9,642 nucleotides of DNA, taken from positions 31,471 through 41,112 of the forward strand of contig PLIQ01000440.1 of NCBI GenBank assembly GCA_003140115.1. The letters are read 5' to 3'. Source of the stretch: Actinomycetota bacterium (GTDB lineage: Bacteria > Actinomycetota > Actinomycetes > Streptosporangiales > Streptosporangiaceae). The notes under the pieces were generated by a model. It saw nothing but the letters and a program-made list of their open reading frames with translations, ran no database searches and was not told where the DNA came from. Of the stretch, positions 1 through 6,205 are shown in pieces. The position numbers and the translations under genes were made by a program. Each line of letters begins with the position of its first letter. Within the stretch, counting starts at the first letter, position 1.

Positions 1-3
1 GGC

Positions 4-1245
4 CTATGCTTCGCGGGCGATTGCCTGGGCCAGCAGAGTGCGCGGCCCGTTGGCCCAGATGACCGGCACCATCTCAAACCGCCACTCGGGGGCGAGCCGG
101 ATGGCCTGGACCCGGTCGACGAGCACTTCGGTGGCGATACGTGCTTCGAGACGGGCCAGTGGCGCACCCGGACACAGGTGCCGCCCGTACCCGAACGCTA
201 CATGTGCCTGCAGATTGGCCCGGTCGAGGTCCGCATCGTCTGGGCGGGTGAACAACGCCGGGTCGCGATTGGCGGCCGACAGCGACAAGACGGTCCTGGA
301 TCCTTCCGGGATCGGGCACTGCCCGAGTTCAGCGCCGGCGGCGGCTGTGCGGTAGATGGCTGTTGACGGCGGGTACAGGCGCAGCATCTCCTCCACGAAG
401 GCAGAAATGCGCTCGGTGTGACGCTGCAGGTACTCCAGCATCTCCGGGTGTTCGGCCAGGTGCATGACGATGTGCGCCAGCAGGTGGCGCGTGGTGTCGC
501 TGCCTGCCTCGAGCATGAAGGCGATGATGCTAAGCATCTCGATCTTCGTGAGCGGCCTGCCTTCTGGCCGTGCGGTGACGAGCGTCGTGAGGAACGAGTC
601 CTGCGAAGCGCCCGATTCGCGGCTAGCGCTGGCGCTTGCCTCGTCTAGCAGGTCGCTCATGTAGGCGGAGAACTCGGGGAATCCGGCCACGATGCCGTCA
701 CCACCCGGCCCGCGGTTACGCGTCAGCCATTCGCTGTGGCTGATCTCGTCCACCCAGCGGTCCAGCCGATCCCAGTCCGCCTCGGGCACGCCGATGATGC
801 GCGCGATCGTCGTGATGGGTGTCCATCGTATGTAGTGCTCTACGAAGTCGACCGGACCGTCCTGAGCAATGATCCAGTCCATAGCCTGCTCGCACGAGCG
901 CCGGATCGGCTCCTCGTAAGGAGCGACGCGCGACTTCGTGACGGCGGCGTAGAACAAGCGGCGGATAATCGAGTGCCGCGGCTCGTCCAGCTGGATGACG
1001 GCAAGTTCCTCCTCAGTGATCGTCGTGCCCTCTTCGAGCAGGCTGCCAGGGAACTCACTCCACGAGCCCAAGCCGTGTGCAACGTCGTCGTAGCGGGTGC
1101 AGAAGATCTGCCCGGTGCTGACCTTGGCCAGGGGTGCCGACCGCCGCAATTCGGCGTGCAGCGCATTGGGGACGCCGGACTCCTTCTCGAACGGATTCGG
1201 CCCGTTCCAGGCCACGATGCAGTGCTGCGGGTCGGAAGATGGCAT
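4..1245 (-). CDS. Cytochrome P450 monooxygenase
   Basis: A complete 413-residue bacterial soluble P450, usual in length and with no membrane anchor. Hallmarks seen: I-helix oxygen-activation motif AGSDTT (residues 247-252), K-helix ExxR as EMLR (286-289), the NRDP meander, and the haem loop FGYGRHLC with the thiolate ligand Cys358, followed by PGAPLARLE. The family inserts one oxygen atom from O2 into an organic substrate and needs two electrons, normally from a ferredoxin and its reductase. Neither is present here; the adjacent gene is a flavin reductase whose stop lies only 3 bp upstream of this ATG, so the two are almost certainly one transcript. An AAGGA-like ribosome site precedes the ATG. 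The substrate is not deducible. Context of acyl-CoA catabolic genes suggests a hydroxylation step early in degradation of a cyclic or terpenoid-like acid, which is inference. The CYP family was not assigned. Confidence 0.96.
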   Translation of the reverse strand: MPSSDPQHCIVAWNGPNPFEKESGVPNALHAELRRSAPLAKVSTGQIFCTRYDDVAHGLGSWSEFPGSLLEEGTTITEEELAVIQLDEPRHSIIRRLFYAAVTKSRVAPYEEPIRRSCEQAMDWIIAQDGPVDFVEHYIRWTPITTIARIIGVPEADWDRLDRWVDEISHSEWLTRNRGPGGDGIVAGFPEFSAYMSDLLDEASASASRESGASQDSFLTTLVTARPEGRPLTKIEMLSIIAFMLEAGSDTTRHLLAHIVMHLAEHPEMLEYLQRHTERISAFVEEMLRLYPPSTAIYRTAAAGAELGQCPIPEGSRTVLSLSAANRDPALFTRPDDADLDRANLQAHVAFGYGRHLCPGAPLARLEARIATEVLVDRVQAIRLAPEWRFEMVPVIWANGPRTLLAQAIAREA

Positions 1246-1248
1246 GGC

Positions 1249-1740
1249 TCAGTTCCTTGTCGCCAGGGTGGAAAATCGACTGCGGTGGAACAACAGAGGG
1301 GCGCGAGTGTCGTCGTCCGGCAGGTCTACATCACGCAGGCGGCACAGGACGATCGTGTGATCTCCGGCGTCAATCTCCTGCTCGATCTCGCAGTGCAGCC
1401 AGGCGAGACAGCCGGCGATCTCGGGCGAACCCCAGGTCGACAGACGCCAGTCAACCCCGCAAAACTTCTCGGCACCGCTCACCGCGAAGGAGCGGCACAA
1501 TGTGGCCTGGTTGTCGGCCAGCACGTTGATGCAGCAACTTCCCACCTCGCGGATCCGGGGCCAGGTGCGCGACGACCGACCCGGACTGATCATGATCAGC
1601 GGCGGGTCGAGTGAGATCGCGGAGAACGACTGGCAGGAGAAACCGATCGGGCCGGTGTCGTACCCGGTCACGATGGTGAGGCCGGAGCAGAAGGTGCCCA
1701 GCGCACGTCGGTAGAGCGCCGGGTTCAGCTGAGTGTTCAC
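1249..1740 (-). CDS. Flavin reductase, HpaC/HsaB-like
   Basis: A 163-residue protein covering the whole flavin reductase-like domain. Visible signatures are RRALGTFCSGLTIVTG (residues 11-26), the flavin-binding stretch GFSCQSFSAISLDPPLI (33-49), GDHTIVL (126-132) and PLLFHRSRF near the C-terminus. Family members use NAD(P)H to reduce free FMN or FAD, normally to feed a two-component flavin monooxygenase. Here the only neighbouring oxygenase is the P450 that begins 3 bp downstream. The start is GTG (1738-1740). It overlaps the TGA of a 27-codon ORF in a GTGA arrangement, so translation is probably coupled to that ORF; no good Shine-Dalgarno lies directly before the GTG. The reading frame stays open upstream to a stop at 1870-1872 but offers no ATG or GTG there. 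Whether the reduced flavin serves the P450 or an unseen flavoprotein is unknown. Confidence 0.93.
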   Translation of the reverse strand: MNTQLNPALYRRALGTFCSGLTIVTGYDTGPIGFSCQSFSAISLDPPLIMISPGRSSRTWPRIREVGSCCINVLADNQATLCRSFAVSGAEKFCGVDWRLSTWGSPEIAGCLAWLHCEIEQEIDAGDHTIVLCRLRDVDLPDDDTRAPLLFHRSRFSTLATRN

Positions 1741-1820
1741 TGGCCGGGCCGGGCGGAGGGCGCCGTCGCCGCCAGCGGCGAACCGGTGACGATAACGACC
1801 TTGGCGTCCGGGAACGTCAT
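1737..1820 (-). pseudogene. N-terminal relic of a short-chain dehydrogenase (27 codons)
   Basis: A short ORF too small for routine gene calls. It has a strong ribosome site (GAGGAAA, minus strand, 1826-1832) five bases before an ATG at 1818-1820. Its peptide begins MTFPDAKVVIVTG, the first beta-strand and first glycine of a classical SDR Rossmann fold, but the GxxxGxG motif is lost and the frame ends after 27 codons. The TGA (1737-1739) overlaps the GTG start of the flavin reductase as GTGA. The reading is that an SDR gene was deleted down to its first codons, whose translation initiation now serves the flavin reductase by coupling. It could instead be a functional leader peptide. The ribosome site and overlap are seen; the SDR origin is inferred from a short match. 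Confidence 0.6.
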
Positions 1821-1868
1821 CTCGATTTCCTCGTGGTGTGCGTGCACTACCGGCGGAGCGTGGGCTCC

Positions 1869-1874
1869 ATTATA
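1869..1874 (-). promoter_or_regulatory. Putative -10 element for flavin reductase/P450 operon
   Basis: Read on the minus strand this is TATAAT, a perfect -10 hexamer, in an AT-rich island inside very GC-rich DNA. A transcript starting near 1862 would have a leader of about 40 nt before the ATG at 1820. No convincing -35 is present; the upstream spacer is filled by the palindrome at 1878-1892. A second TATAAT on the same strand lies at 1944-1949. Confidence 0.45.
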
Positions 1875-1877
1875 GGA

Positions 1878-1892
1878 AATCATAGAATGATT
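1878..1892. promoter_or_regulatory. Putative operator, perfect palindrome AATCAT-N3-ATGATT
   Basis: The sequence AATCATAGAATGATT is a perfect 6-bp inverted repeat with a 3-bp spacer. Its inner pattern TNATNNNATNA resembles the FadR-subfamily GntR consensus TNGTNNNACNA. It sits upstream of the minus-strand TATAAT (1869-1874) and overlaps the first bases of a plus-strand TTGACG (1891-1896), so one bound dimer could block both directions. The same core, ATCAT-N3-ATGAT, recurs at 6774-6786. The GntR protein encoded at 3027-3791 is the obvious candidate ligand, by inference. Confidence 0.55.
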
Positions 1893-1919
1893 GACGGACA
1901 GCCTTCAAGGCCTTAGACT
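1891..1919 (+). promoter_or_regulatory. Putative sigma-70-type promoter for the first crotonase
   Basis: TTGACG at 1891-1896, a 17-bp spacer, then TAGACT at 1914-1919 match the -35/-10 layout of housekeeping promoters well. Transcription would start near 1926, giving a leader of about 50 nt before the ATG at 1976 and about 157 nt before the crotonase GTG. The -35 abuts the palindrome at 1878-1892, a repressor-friendly position. Confidence 0.5.
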
Positions 1920-1932
1920 CGCGACGTGGGGT

Positions 1933-1954
1933 TTATAGGGCGAATTATAGGGCG
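1933..1954. repeat. Tandem 10-bp direct repeat TTATAGGGCG
   Basis: Two exact copies of TTATAGGGCG lie at 1933-1942 and 1945-1954, a 12-bp period. A shorter copy, TTATAGG, is at 1870-1876. On the minus strand the second copy supplies a TATAAT. The repeat lies in the leader between the plus-strand promoter and the 36-codon ORF. It could be an activator site placed on one face of the helix or a second minus-strand promoter; no function is shown. Confidence 0.45.
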
Positions 1955-1975
1955 TAGCGCTTCAGCGGGCGGACG

Positions 1976-2086
1976 ATGCTGATCGTGGTCAGCGGCGAGG
2001 GCATCACCTGTCTGTTGCTGCGAGCCCACCTCACGCGCGCGGACGTGCCTATTCAGGACGCACCTGCGCAGGACGAGACATCGTGA
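1976..2086 (+). CDS. 36-codon ORF, coupled to the crotonase; possible flavoprotein N-terminal relic
   Basis: An ATG ORF of 36 codons whose TGA (2084-2086) overlaps the GTG start of the crotonase as GTGA. It mirrors the leader ORF on the opposite side of the control region. The peptide starts MLIVVSGEGITC and continues LLLRAHLTRADVPI. This resembles the N-terminal beta-alpha unit of FAD-dependent monooxygenases or oxidoreductases, which usually read VVGGGITGLLLA-like, with the third glycine replaced by Cys. No strong Shine-Dalgarno precedes the ATG, and an in-frame stop lies at 1955-1957. It may be a relic of a deleted oxidoreductase kept for translational coupling, or chance. The similarity is by eye only. 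Confidence 0.3.
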   Translation: MLIVVSGEGITCLLLRAHLTRADVPIQDAPAQDETS

Positions 2087-2832
2087 GCGTCATCGAGGTC
2101 AGCCGGCGTGGTGAGGTGTCGGTCGTCCTGCTCAATCGGCCGGACCGCCTCAACGCGTTCGACGGCGACATGACGACCGCGCTGATGGCTGCCGTCAGCG
2201 AGGCGGACAACGATCCGGATACCAAGGCGATCGTGATCACCGGAGCTGGCCGTGCCTTCTCGGCTGGCGGGGATGTCCGGTCGTTCGGGACGAACGTCGA
2301 CACCCGGGTGAACCGGCGCGGATGGCATCTCGCCAACTTGATGTTGCGCGTCGAGAAGCCGACGGTCGCGATGGTCAACGGGGCCGCCGTGGGTCTCGGC
2401 CTCACGGTGGCACTGCTGTGCGACATAGTGGTGGCCGCAGAGGACGCCAAGCTCGGCGACACCCACGTTGACCTGGGCCTGGTGGCAGGAGACGGCGCTG
2501 TTGTCACCCTCCCGCTGCTTATCGGACCGCAGCTCACCAAGGAACTGCTGCTCACCGGTCGGCTCGTGACGGGCCGCGAGGCAGCCGAGATGGGAATGGT
2601 CTTGTCCGCGCACCCGGCCGATGAGCTTGAGTCAGCCGCCTTCGACCTAGCCATTAGTCTCGGAGCCCAGCCGACCTACGCGGTGCGGGCCACCAAGGCA
2701 GTCATAAACAAGTACGTCCGCTGGATGTCCGACCAGCTTCTCGACGTGGCGCTGGCCTACGAGGAGGTCTCCAAGCACAAGCCCGAGCACCACGATGCCG
2801 TGGCCCGGTGGCGGGAAGGCCGGGCTCGGTGA
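2083..2832 (+). CDS. Enoyl-CoA hydratase/isomerase family protein (crotonase), copy 1
   Basis: A 249-residue single-domain crotonase of normal length, starting at GTG with an AGGACGAG stretch upstream. Visible are the N-terminal LLNRPDRLNAF, the first oxyanion-hole segment FSAGGD (residues 59-64), and NGAAVGLGL with the second oxyanion glycine (99-107). AKLGDTHVDLGLVAGDG (122-138) follows. By ungapped alignment to rat enoyl-CoA hydratase, the catalytic Glu144 and Glu164 positions are Thr108 and His128, so simple hydratase chemistry is uncertain. The family binds acyl-CoA and stabilises an enolate. It is a close paralogue of the crotonase at 8067-8876: residues 91-150 here match 49 of 60 there by hand count. 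Transcribed from the 1891-1919 promoter and probably followed by the regulator 194 bp downstream. Confidence 0.93.
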   Translation: MSVIEVSRRGEVSVVLLNRPDRLNAFDGDMTTALMAAVSEADNDPDTKAIVITGAGRAFSAGGDVRSFGTNVDTRVNRRGWHLANLMLRVEKPTVAMVNGAAVGLGLTVALLCDIVVAAEDAKLGDTHVDLGLVAGDGAVVTLPLLIGPQLTKELLLTGRLVTGREAAEMGMVLSAHPADELESAAFDLAISLGAQPTYAVRATKAVINKYVRWMSDQLLDVALAYEEVSKHKPEHHDAVARWREGRAR

Positions 2833-3026
2833 CAGGTGATACGGGAGCGATTTGCCTTTCGATGTCGGGCTGCGGGCAGGCGTCGGGAGCGTCGACACTG
2901 TGACCAGTGCCTCGCCGTGCAACGATTTGTGGCGACGACGCCAGATACGTCGAGAATCGACATGTCAAGGCGATTCGAAGATGCGGGGCAGTATTAGTAC
3001 CGGTGCACAGGAACTAGGAGGCGGAT
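2833..3026 (+). promoter_or_regulatory. Intergenic region upstream of the GntR gene with three short inverted repeats
   Basis: This 194-bp gap holds no gene. It contains CACTG-N4-CAGTG (2896-2909), TGGCG-N4-CGCCA (2930-2943) and GTCGA-N3-TCGAC (2949-2961), all with perfect 5-bp arms. The last has the 3-bp spacing typical of GntR-family sites but not the ATGAT half-site found elsewhere. A strong Shine-Dalgarno, AGGAGG, is at 3016-3021. No clear -35/-10 pair was found, so the regulator may have its own promoter or read through from the crotonase. Confidence 0.35.
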
Positions 3027-3791
3027 ATGCGATCGGCCCGGGTAGGTGAGCTCGTCGCGGACACCTTGCGCAATCGGATCCTCAGCGGCACTGTCGCAGG
3101 CGGTGAACGTCTCCCGCCGCAGGAGGAGATCCTCAAGGAGTTCCGCGTTGGTTTGCCATCGGTGCGTGAGGCCATGCGCATCCTAGAGGTCGAAGGCCTC
3201 GTCACCGTCCACCGGGGAAACGTCGGTGGCGCAACCGTGCACCTGCCCAACGAGGGCCGTGTCGCCTACATGATGGCGATGGTGCTGGAGTCCCAGCGGA
3301 TCCAGCAGAGCGAGGTCGCGACGGCCCTGTTGTGGCTTGAACCGATTTGTGCCGAGATGTGCGCCCAGAGGCCGGACCGGCTTGCGACCACGGTGCCCCG
3401 CCTGGACCAGTCGCTGGAGAATCAGCGCGATGCCATCGGTGATGCCATGAGCTTCAACAAAGCTGCCCGCGAGTTCCACGTGGTGATCGTGGAGGGCTGC
3501 GAGAACGCCGCCATCTCGCTGGCCATCGGAGGTCTCGTCCAGCTGTGGAGCGCGCAGGAACAGACGTGGACCGAGTCTGCGGCACCTAAGGGCAGGTTTC
3601 CCGGCAAATCCATCCAGCGGGAGATCGTAGCCGCCCACGAGCGCATCGCGACAGCGATCCGCGACGGGAATGAGGCCGCGGCAGCGCACCTGGTCAAGGC
3701 TCATCTCCAGGCCGCCCAGGGCTTCCATCTGTCGGTGGAGAATAACGCATACGTGGTATCGGAGCCATTGCGGCACCTGCAGCGGGATTGA
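3027..3791 (+). CDS. FadR-subfamily GntR transcriptional regulator
   Basis: A 254-residue regulator. Residues 5-75 form the GntR winged helix: VADTLRNRILSG, LPPQEEILKEF, then the recognition segment LPSVREAMRILEVEGLV and the wing VHRGNVGGATV. Residues of about 100-230 form the all-helical FCD ligand-binding domain, with FH at 150-151, AAHERIATAIRDG (202-214) and KAHL (224-227). His151, His204 and His226 fit the usual metal-ligand histidines, but the Asp normally four residues before the first His appears to be Ala147. Relatives bind organic acids or acyl-CoAs and usually repress catabolic operons. The start is secure: ATG five bases after AGGAGG. It is convergent with the CoA-transferase gene, 9 bp apart. 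The ATCAT-N3-ATGAT sites at 1878-1892 and 6774-6786 are its likely operators; this is inference from motif shape and context. Confidence 0.94.
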   Translation: MRSARVGELVADTLRNRILSGTVAGGERLPPQEEILKEFRVGLPSVREAMRILEVEGLVTVHRGNVGGATVHLPNEGRVAYMMAMVLESQRIQQSEVATALLWLEPICAEMCAQRPDRLATTVPRLDQSLENQRDAIGDAMSFNKAAREFHVVIVEGCENAAISLAIGGLVQLWSAQEQTWTESAAPKGRFPGKSIQREIVAAHERIATAIRDGNEAAAAHLVKAHLQAAQGFHLSVENNAYVVSEPLRHLQRD

Positions 3792-3800
3792 GCGACCAAG

Positions 3801-4952
3801 TCAGATTACGCCGCGCTCCATGAGATCGGCCAACTCCGCCGAGGACAGCCCGACCAGGCCGCACCAGATCTCGGTATTGTGCTCGCCGACCGTAGGCGCC
3901 CCGGTCGGCTGCTGATCCGTATCGAGCACGGCCGGGAACGCGGCGGGCTGCAGGCAGGTGCCGAATACGGGGTCGGTAACTTCGACCAGTTCGTTGCTCA
4001 TATCGCCCAAGCGGTGTTCGTCGACTATGTCCCGCGGCGTGCGCACCAGCGCGTGCGGTACCTCGGCCTTCTCGAGTTCTCGGATCAACTCGTCCGCAGT
4101 CAAGGCGGACGCAATCACCCGCGACGCGCAGTCGCTGCCCGGCCGATCGCCCGGCTGATCGCCGGGCCAGATGACGGCGGTCAGCGCGTCGAGGTCCGTC
4201 GGCCGCGACGCGCCGGTGGCGACATAGCGTCCGTCGGCGCCCTCAATGAGGAGCAGACCGGGCAGATCCGGGTCGAGGGCGCCACTGCGTGTCGCCGGGA
4301 GGCCCCTCTCCTGCGCGGCGATCCGCCAGTCGAGCGTCCGGAAGATCGACCCGAACAAGGACGCGTCGACCACGGCGCCGTCGCCGTCAACCTCGCGCCG
4401 GAACAAGGCGAAGACGGCGGCCTTGGCGGCGAACACGCCGGTGAGGTGGTCAGAGATCGTGATGTTCGACTTCATGGGCGGGCCGTCCGGGTACCCGGTC
4501 AGCCCGAGCAGCCCGCCATGCGCGATCCCGACCATGTCTACCCCAGGCCGGCGCGCCAGCGGCCCGGTCTGCCCGAAGACGGACACCCGGACGTACACGA
4601 GGGATGGCGACAGGTCGCTCGGCCCCAGACCCCAGCGCTCCATCGTCCCTGGGCGGAAGTTCTCGCAGAGGACGTCGACGCGCTCGGCGAGTCGGCGCAG
4701 TAGGGTCTGCCCTTCCCGAAGCCGCAGGTCGAGAGTGATGCTCTTGCGCCCGCGGCCCTCGACGGACCACATGAGCGAGTTCCCGTCGTGGAGCGGACCC
4801 AGATAGCGGAGGAACTCACCTGCGCCTGGCTGCTCCACCTTAATGACGTGTGCCCCTAGCTCGCCCAGCGCGCCGGCGCAGAAAGACGCCGCGATACGCG
4901 TGCCGACATCGAGCACCCGGAACCCGTCGAGCGGGCCGAGCGCGCCTGCCAC
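3801..4952 (-). CDS. CaiB/BaiF class III CoA-transferase, Asp-containing subunit
   Basis: With the start at GTG (4950-4952), five bases after a GGAGG ribosome site, the protein has 383 residues, normal for the family. It opens GALGPLDGFRVLDVGTRIAA and has GAHVIKVEQPGAGE (34-46), DVLCENFRPGTMERWGLG (93-110), HGGLLGLTGYPDGPP (145-159) and ISDHLTG (166-172). Asp168 in that last motif matches the catalytic Asp169 of formyl-CoA transferase, which forms the aspartyl-CoA anhydride during transfer of CoA between carboxylic acids. The frame remains open far upstream, but that extension runs antisense through the divergent transferase gene and is rejected. It diverges from the second transferase across 51 bp and converges on the GntR gene. 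The likely role is making the CoA ester of a pathway acid, possibly as a heteromer with its neighbour. Confidence 0.92.
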   Translation of the reverse strand: MAGALGPLDGFRVLDVGTRIAASFCAGALGELGAHVIKVEQPGAGEFLRYLGPLHDGNSLMWSVEGRGRKSITLDLRLREGQTLLRRLAERVDVLCENFRPGTMERWGLGPSDLSPSLVYVRVSVFGQTGPLARRPGVDMVGIAHGGLLGLTGYPDGPPMKSNITISDHLTGVFAAKAAVFALFRREVDGDGAVVDASLFGSIFRTLDWRIAAQERGLPATRSGALDPDLPGLLLIEGADGRYVATGASRPTDLDALTAVIWPGDQPGDRPGSDCASRVIASALTADELIRELEKAEVPHALVRTPRDIVDEHRLGDMSNELVEVTDPVFGTCLQPAAFPAVLDTDQQPTGAPTVGEHNTEIWCGLVGLSSAELADLMERGVI

Positions 4953-4978
4953 ATCAGCCTCCGGCTGTTTATGAGTCA

Positions 4979-4993
4979 ATGATAGCCATGATA
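4979..4993. promoter_or_regulatory. Putative regulatory site, ATGATA-N3-ATGATA direct repeat
   Basis: Two copies of ATGATA (4979-4984 and 4988-4993) with a 3-bp spacer lie in the 51-bp gap between the divergent CoA-transferase genes. The half-site and spacing equal those of the palindromes at 1878-1892 and 6774-6786, but here the halves are in direct orientation. The 9-mer CTATCATTG is shared exactly (minus strand 4977-4985; plus strand 6772-6780). Likely a site for the same regulator, less certain because the symmetry is absent. Confidence 0.4.
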
Positions 4994-4997
4994 ACAT
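4992..4997 (+). promoter_or_regulatory. Putative -10 element for the rightward CoA-transferase, leaderless
   Basis: TAACAT fits TAnnnT. A start about 7 bp after it falls on the ATG at 5004, giving a leaderless mRNA, which is common in actinobacteria. This would explain the poor ribosome site: GGAG only two bases from the ATG. TTATGA at 4969-4974, 17 bp upstream, is a weak -35. Confidence 0.3.
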
Positions 4998-5003
4998 GGA
5001 GCG

Positions 5004-6185
5004 ATGGTTAATGGCAGCGGTCTGCTCGACGGTGTCGTCGCGGCTGTCCTTGGCGAGTCGCCGACGGCGACGCTGTGCGGTGCCTACCTCGCCGAGCACG
5101 GCGCCACGGTCTATAAGATCGAGCAGCCGGGAACCGGTGACCCGCTCCGCGCTCTCGGCCCGGCAGTTGACGGCGTCAGCCTGCGCTGGGCTACTCTCGC
5201 AGCCGGTTTGCGCAGTGTCACCTGTGACCTGTCCAATCCGCGAGGGCGAGATCTGCTCAGTCGAGCGACCCCCTGGATCGATGTGATCTGCGACGGCCGG
5301 GGCGACTGCGACCCTGCCGCTGAGGAGTTTGGCGACCACGTTCCGGTCGTCCTCAGTTTCGGGACCCGGGATGCGTTCGGCGGGCTTCAGGCCGGCGTGG
5401 CCGAGGGCTTCCTCGGGGAAGCGCGAGGCGGGCTGATGGAGCTCACTGGCGACCCGGCGAGAGCTCCGCTGGCCCTCGGGACGGACGTGGCCGTTCACCT
5501 CGCCGCTGCTTATGGTGCTCAGGCTGCGGTCGCCGGACTTCTTGGCGCCCGTCGAACCGGCCGCCCGTTCCGGATGAGCGTGCCGGTCGACGGTGCTGTC
5601 CTGCGTATCACCGAGTGGGCTGTTCCCGCGGTCGAGATAGCGGATATCGTGCGCCGACGCGAGGGGAACTTCCCGTCGGCGGTCGCCCCCATCGGCGTAT
5701 ACCAGACCGCGGATGGCGATTTCGTCGGCGTCGTCGGCGCGTCGGACGTGAACTTCCGTCGTCTCTTGGGGGCGATGGATCGCCCGGAACTGCTGGACGA
5801 TGTGCGTTACAAGTCAGGGGAAGACCGGGCCGCGAACGGGCCCAGTCTGCACGAGACGATTGCCGCCTGGGCAGGCTCCCACACCACGCAGGATCTATTG
5901 GCCAGGTGCGCCGAGAACGTCGTGATCGCCGCCGCGGTCAAGTCCGTCCGGGACTTGACCGCCGATCCGCAGGTCACCGAACGGGGCGACGTGCGCTCCC
6001 TGCCGGACCCAGTCATCGGAGCCATTCCCCAGCCGGCCCCTCAGCCGCACATCGGGGCGCGCGTGCCCGAGCCCGGAGCTAGGCCGGCGCCTCTCCTGGG
6101 CTCGGCGAACGCAGAACTGTGGGTCGATCGCGTCGGGGTGAGCGTGGCTGAACTATCGGCTCTGGAAGCTGTCGGCGCGGTCTGA
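5004..6185 (+). CDS. CaiB/BaiF class III CoA-transferase-like protein lacking the catalytic Asp
   Basis: A 393-residue protein clearly of the CaiB fold: GAYLAEHGATVYKIEQPGTGDPLRALGP (26-53), VTCDLSNPRGRDLL (72-85), GGLMELTGDP (142-151) and a normal C-terminal half. An ungapped alignment from the shared GGL(L/M)xLTG motif to the Asp168 motif of the divergent transferase puts Val164 at the catalytic position; the nearest Asp is Asp161. The NRxK-like and ENFRPG-type motifs are also degraded (LAAGLRS and CDGRGDC). Likely a non-catalytic or structural partner of the Asp-containing transferase, as in heteromeric class III enzymes such as benzylsuccinate CoA-transferase BbsEF. A decayed or repurposed paralogue is the alternative. 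No frameshift or stop is present, so it appears maintained. It ends 20 bp from the convergent cupin gene. Confidence 0.88.
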   Translation: MVNGSGLLDGVVAAVLGESPTATLCGAYLAEHGATVYKIEQPGTGDPLRALGPAVDGVSLRWATLAAGLRSVTCDLSNPRGRDLLSRATPWIDVICDGRGDCDPAAEEFGDHVPVVLSFGTRDAFGGLQAGVAEGFLGEARGGLMELTGDPARAPLALGTDVAVHLAAAYGAQAAVAGLLGARRTGRPFRMSVPVDGAVLRITEWAVPAVEIADIVRRREGNFPSAVAPIGVYQTADGDFVGVVGASDVNFRRLLGAMDRPELLDDVRYKSGEDRAANGPSLHETIAAWAGSHTTQDLLARCAENVVIAAAVKSVRDLTADPQVTERGDVRSLPDPVIGAIPQPAPQPHIGARVPEPGARPAPLLGSANAELWVDRVGVSVAELSALEAVGAV

Positions 6186-6205
6186 TCAGACCGGATCGGT
6201 GAAGA

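Noticed and set aside
1586..1599. Perfect 14-bp palindrome CTGATCATGATCAG
   Set aside because: It lies within the flavin reductase codons for the conserved PPLIMISPG segment and does not fit the ATCAT-N3-ATGAT spacing; likely incidental.
736..1614. 292-codon plus-strand ORF opposite the P450 and flavin reductase
   Set aside because: It shows no recognisable domain and crosses two well-supported genes on the other strand; a typical GC-rich antisense shadow.
3792..3800. Search for a terminator between the convergent GntR and CoA-transferase genes
   Set aside because: The gap is only 9 bp and shows no hairpin with a T-tract.
4953..5498. Open N-terminal extension of the leftward CoA-transferase frame (565 codons in total)
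   Set aside because: It runs antisense through the divergent CoA-transferase gene. The family N-terminus and a GGAGG site fix the start at 4952.
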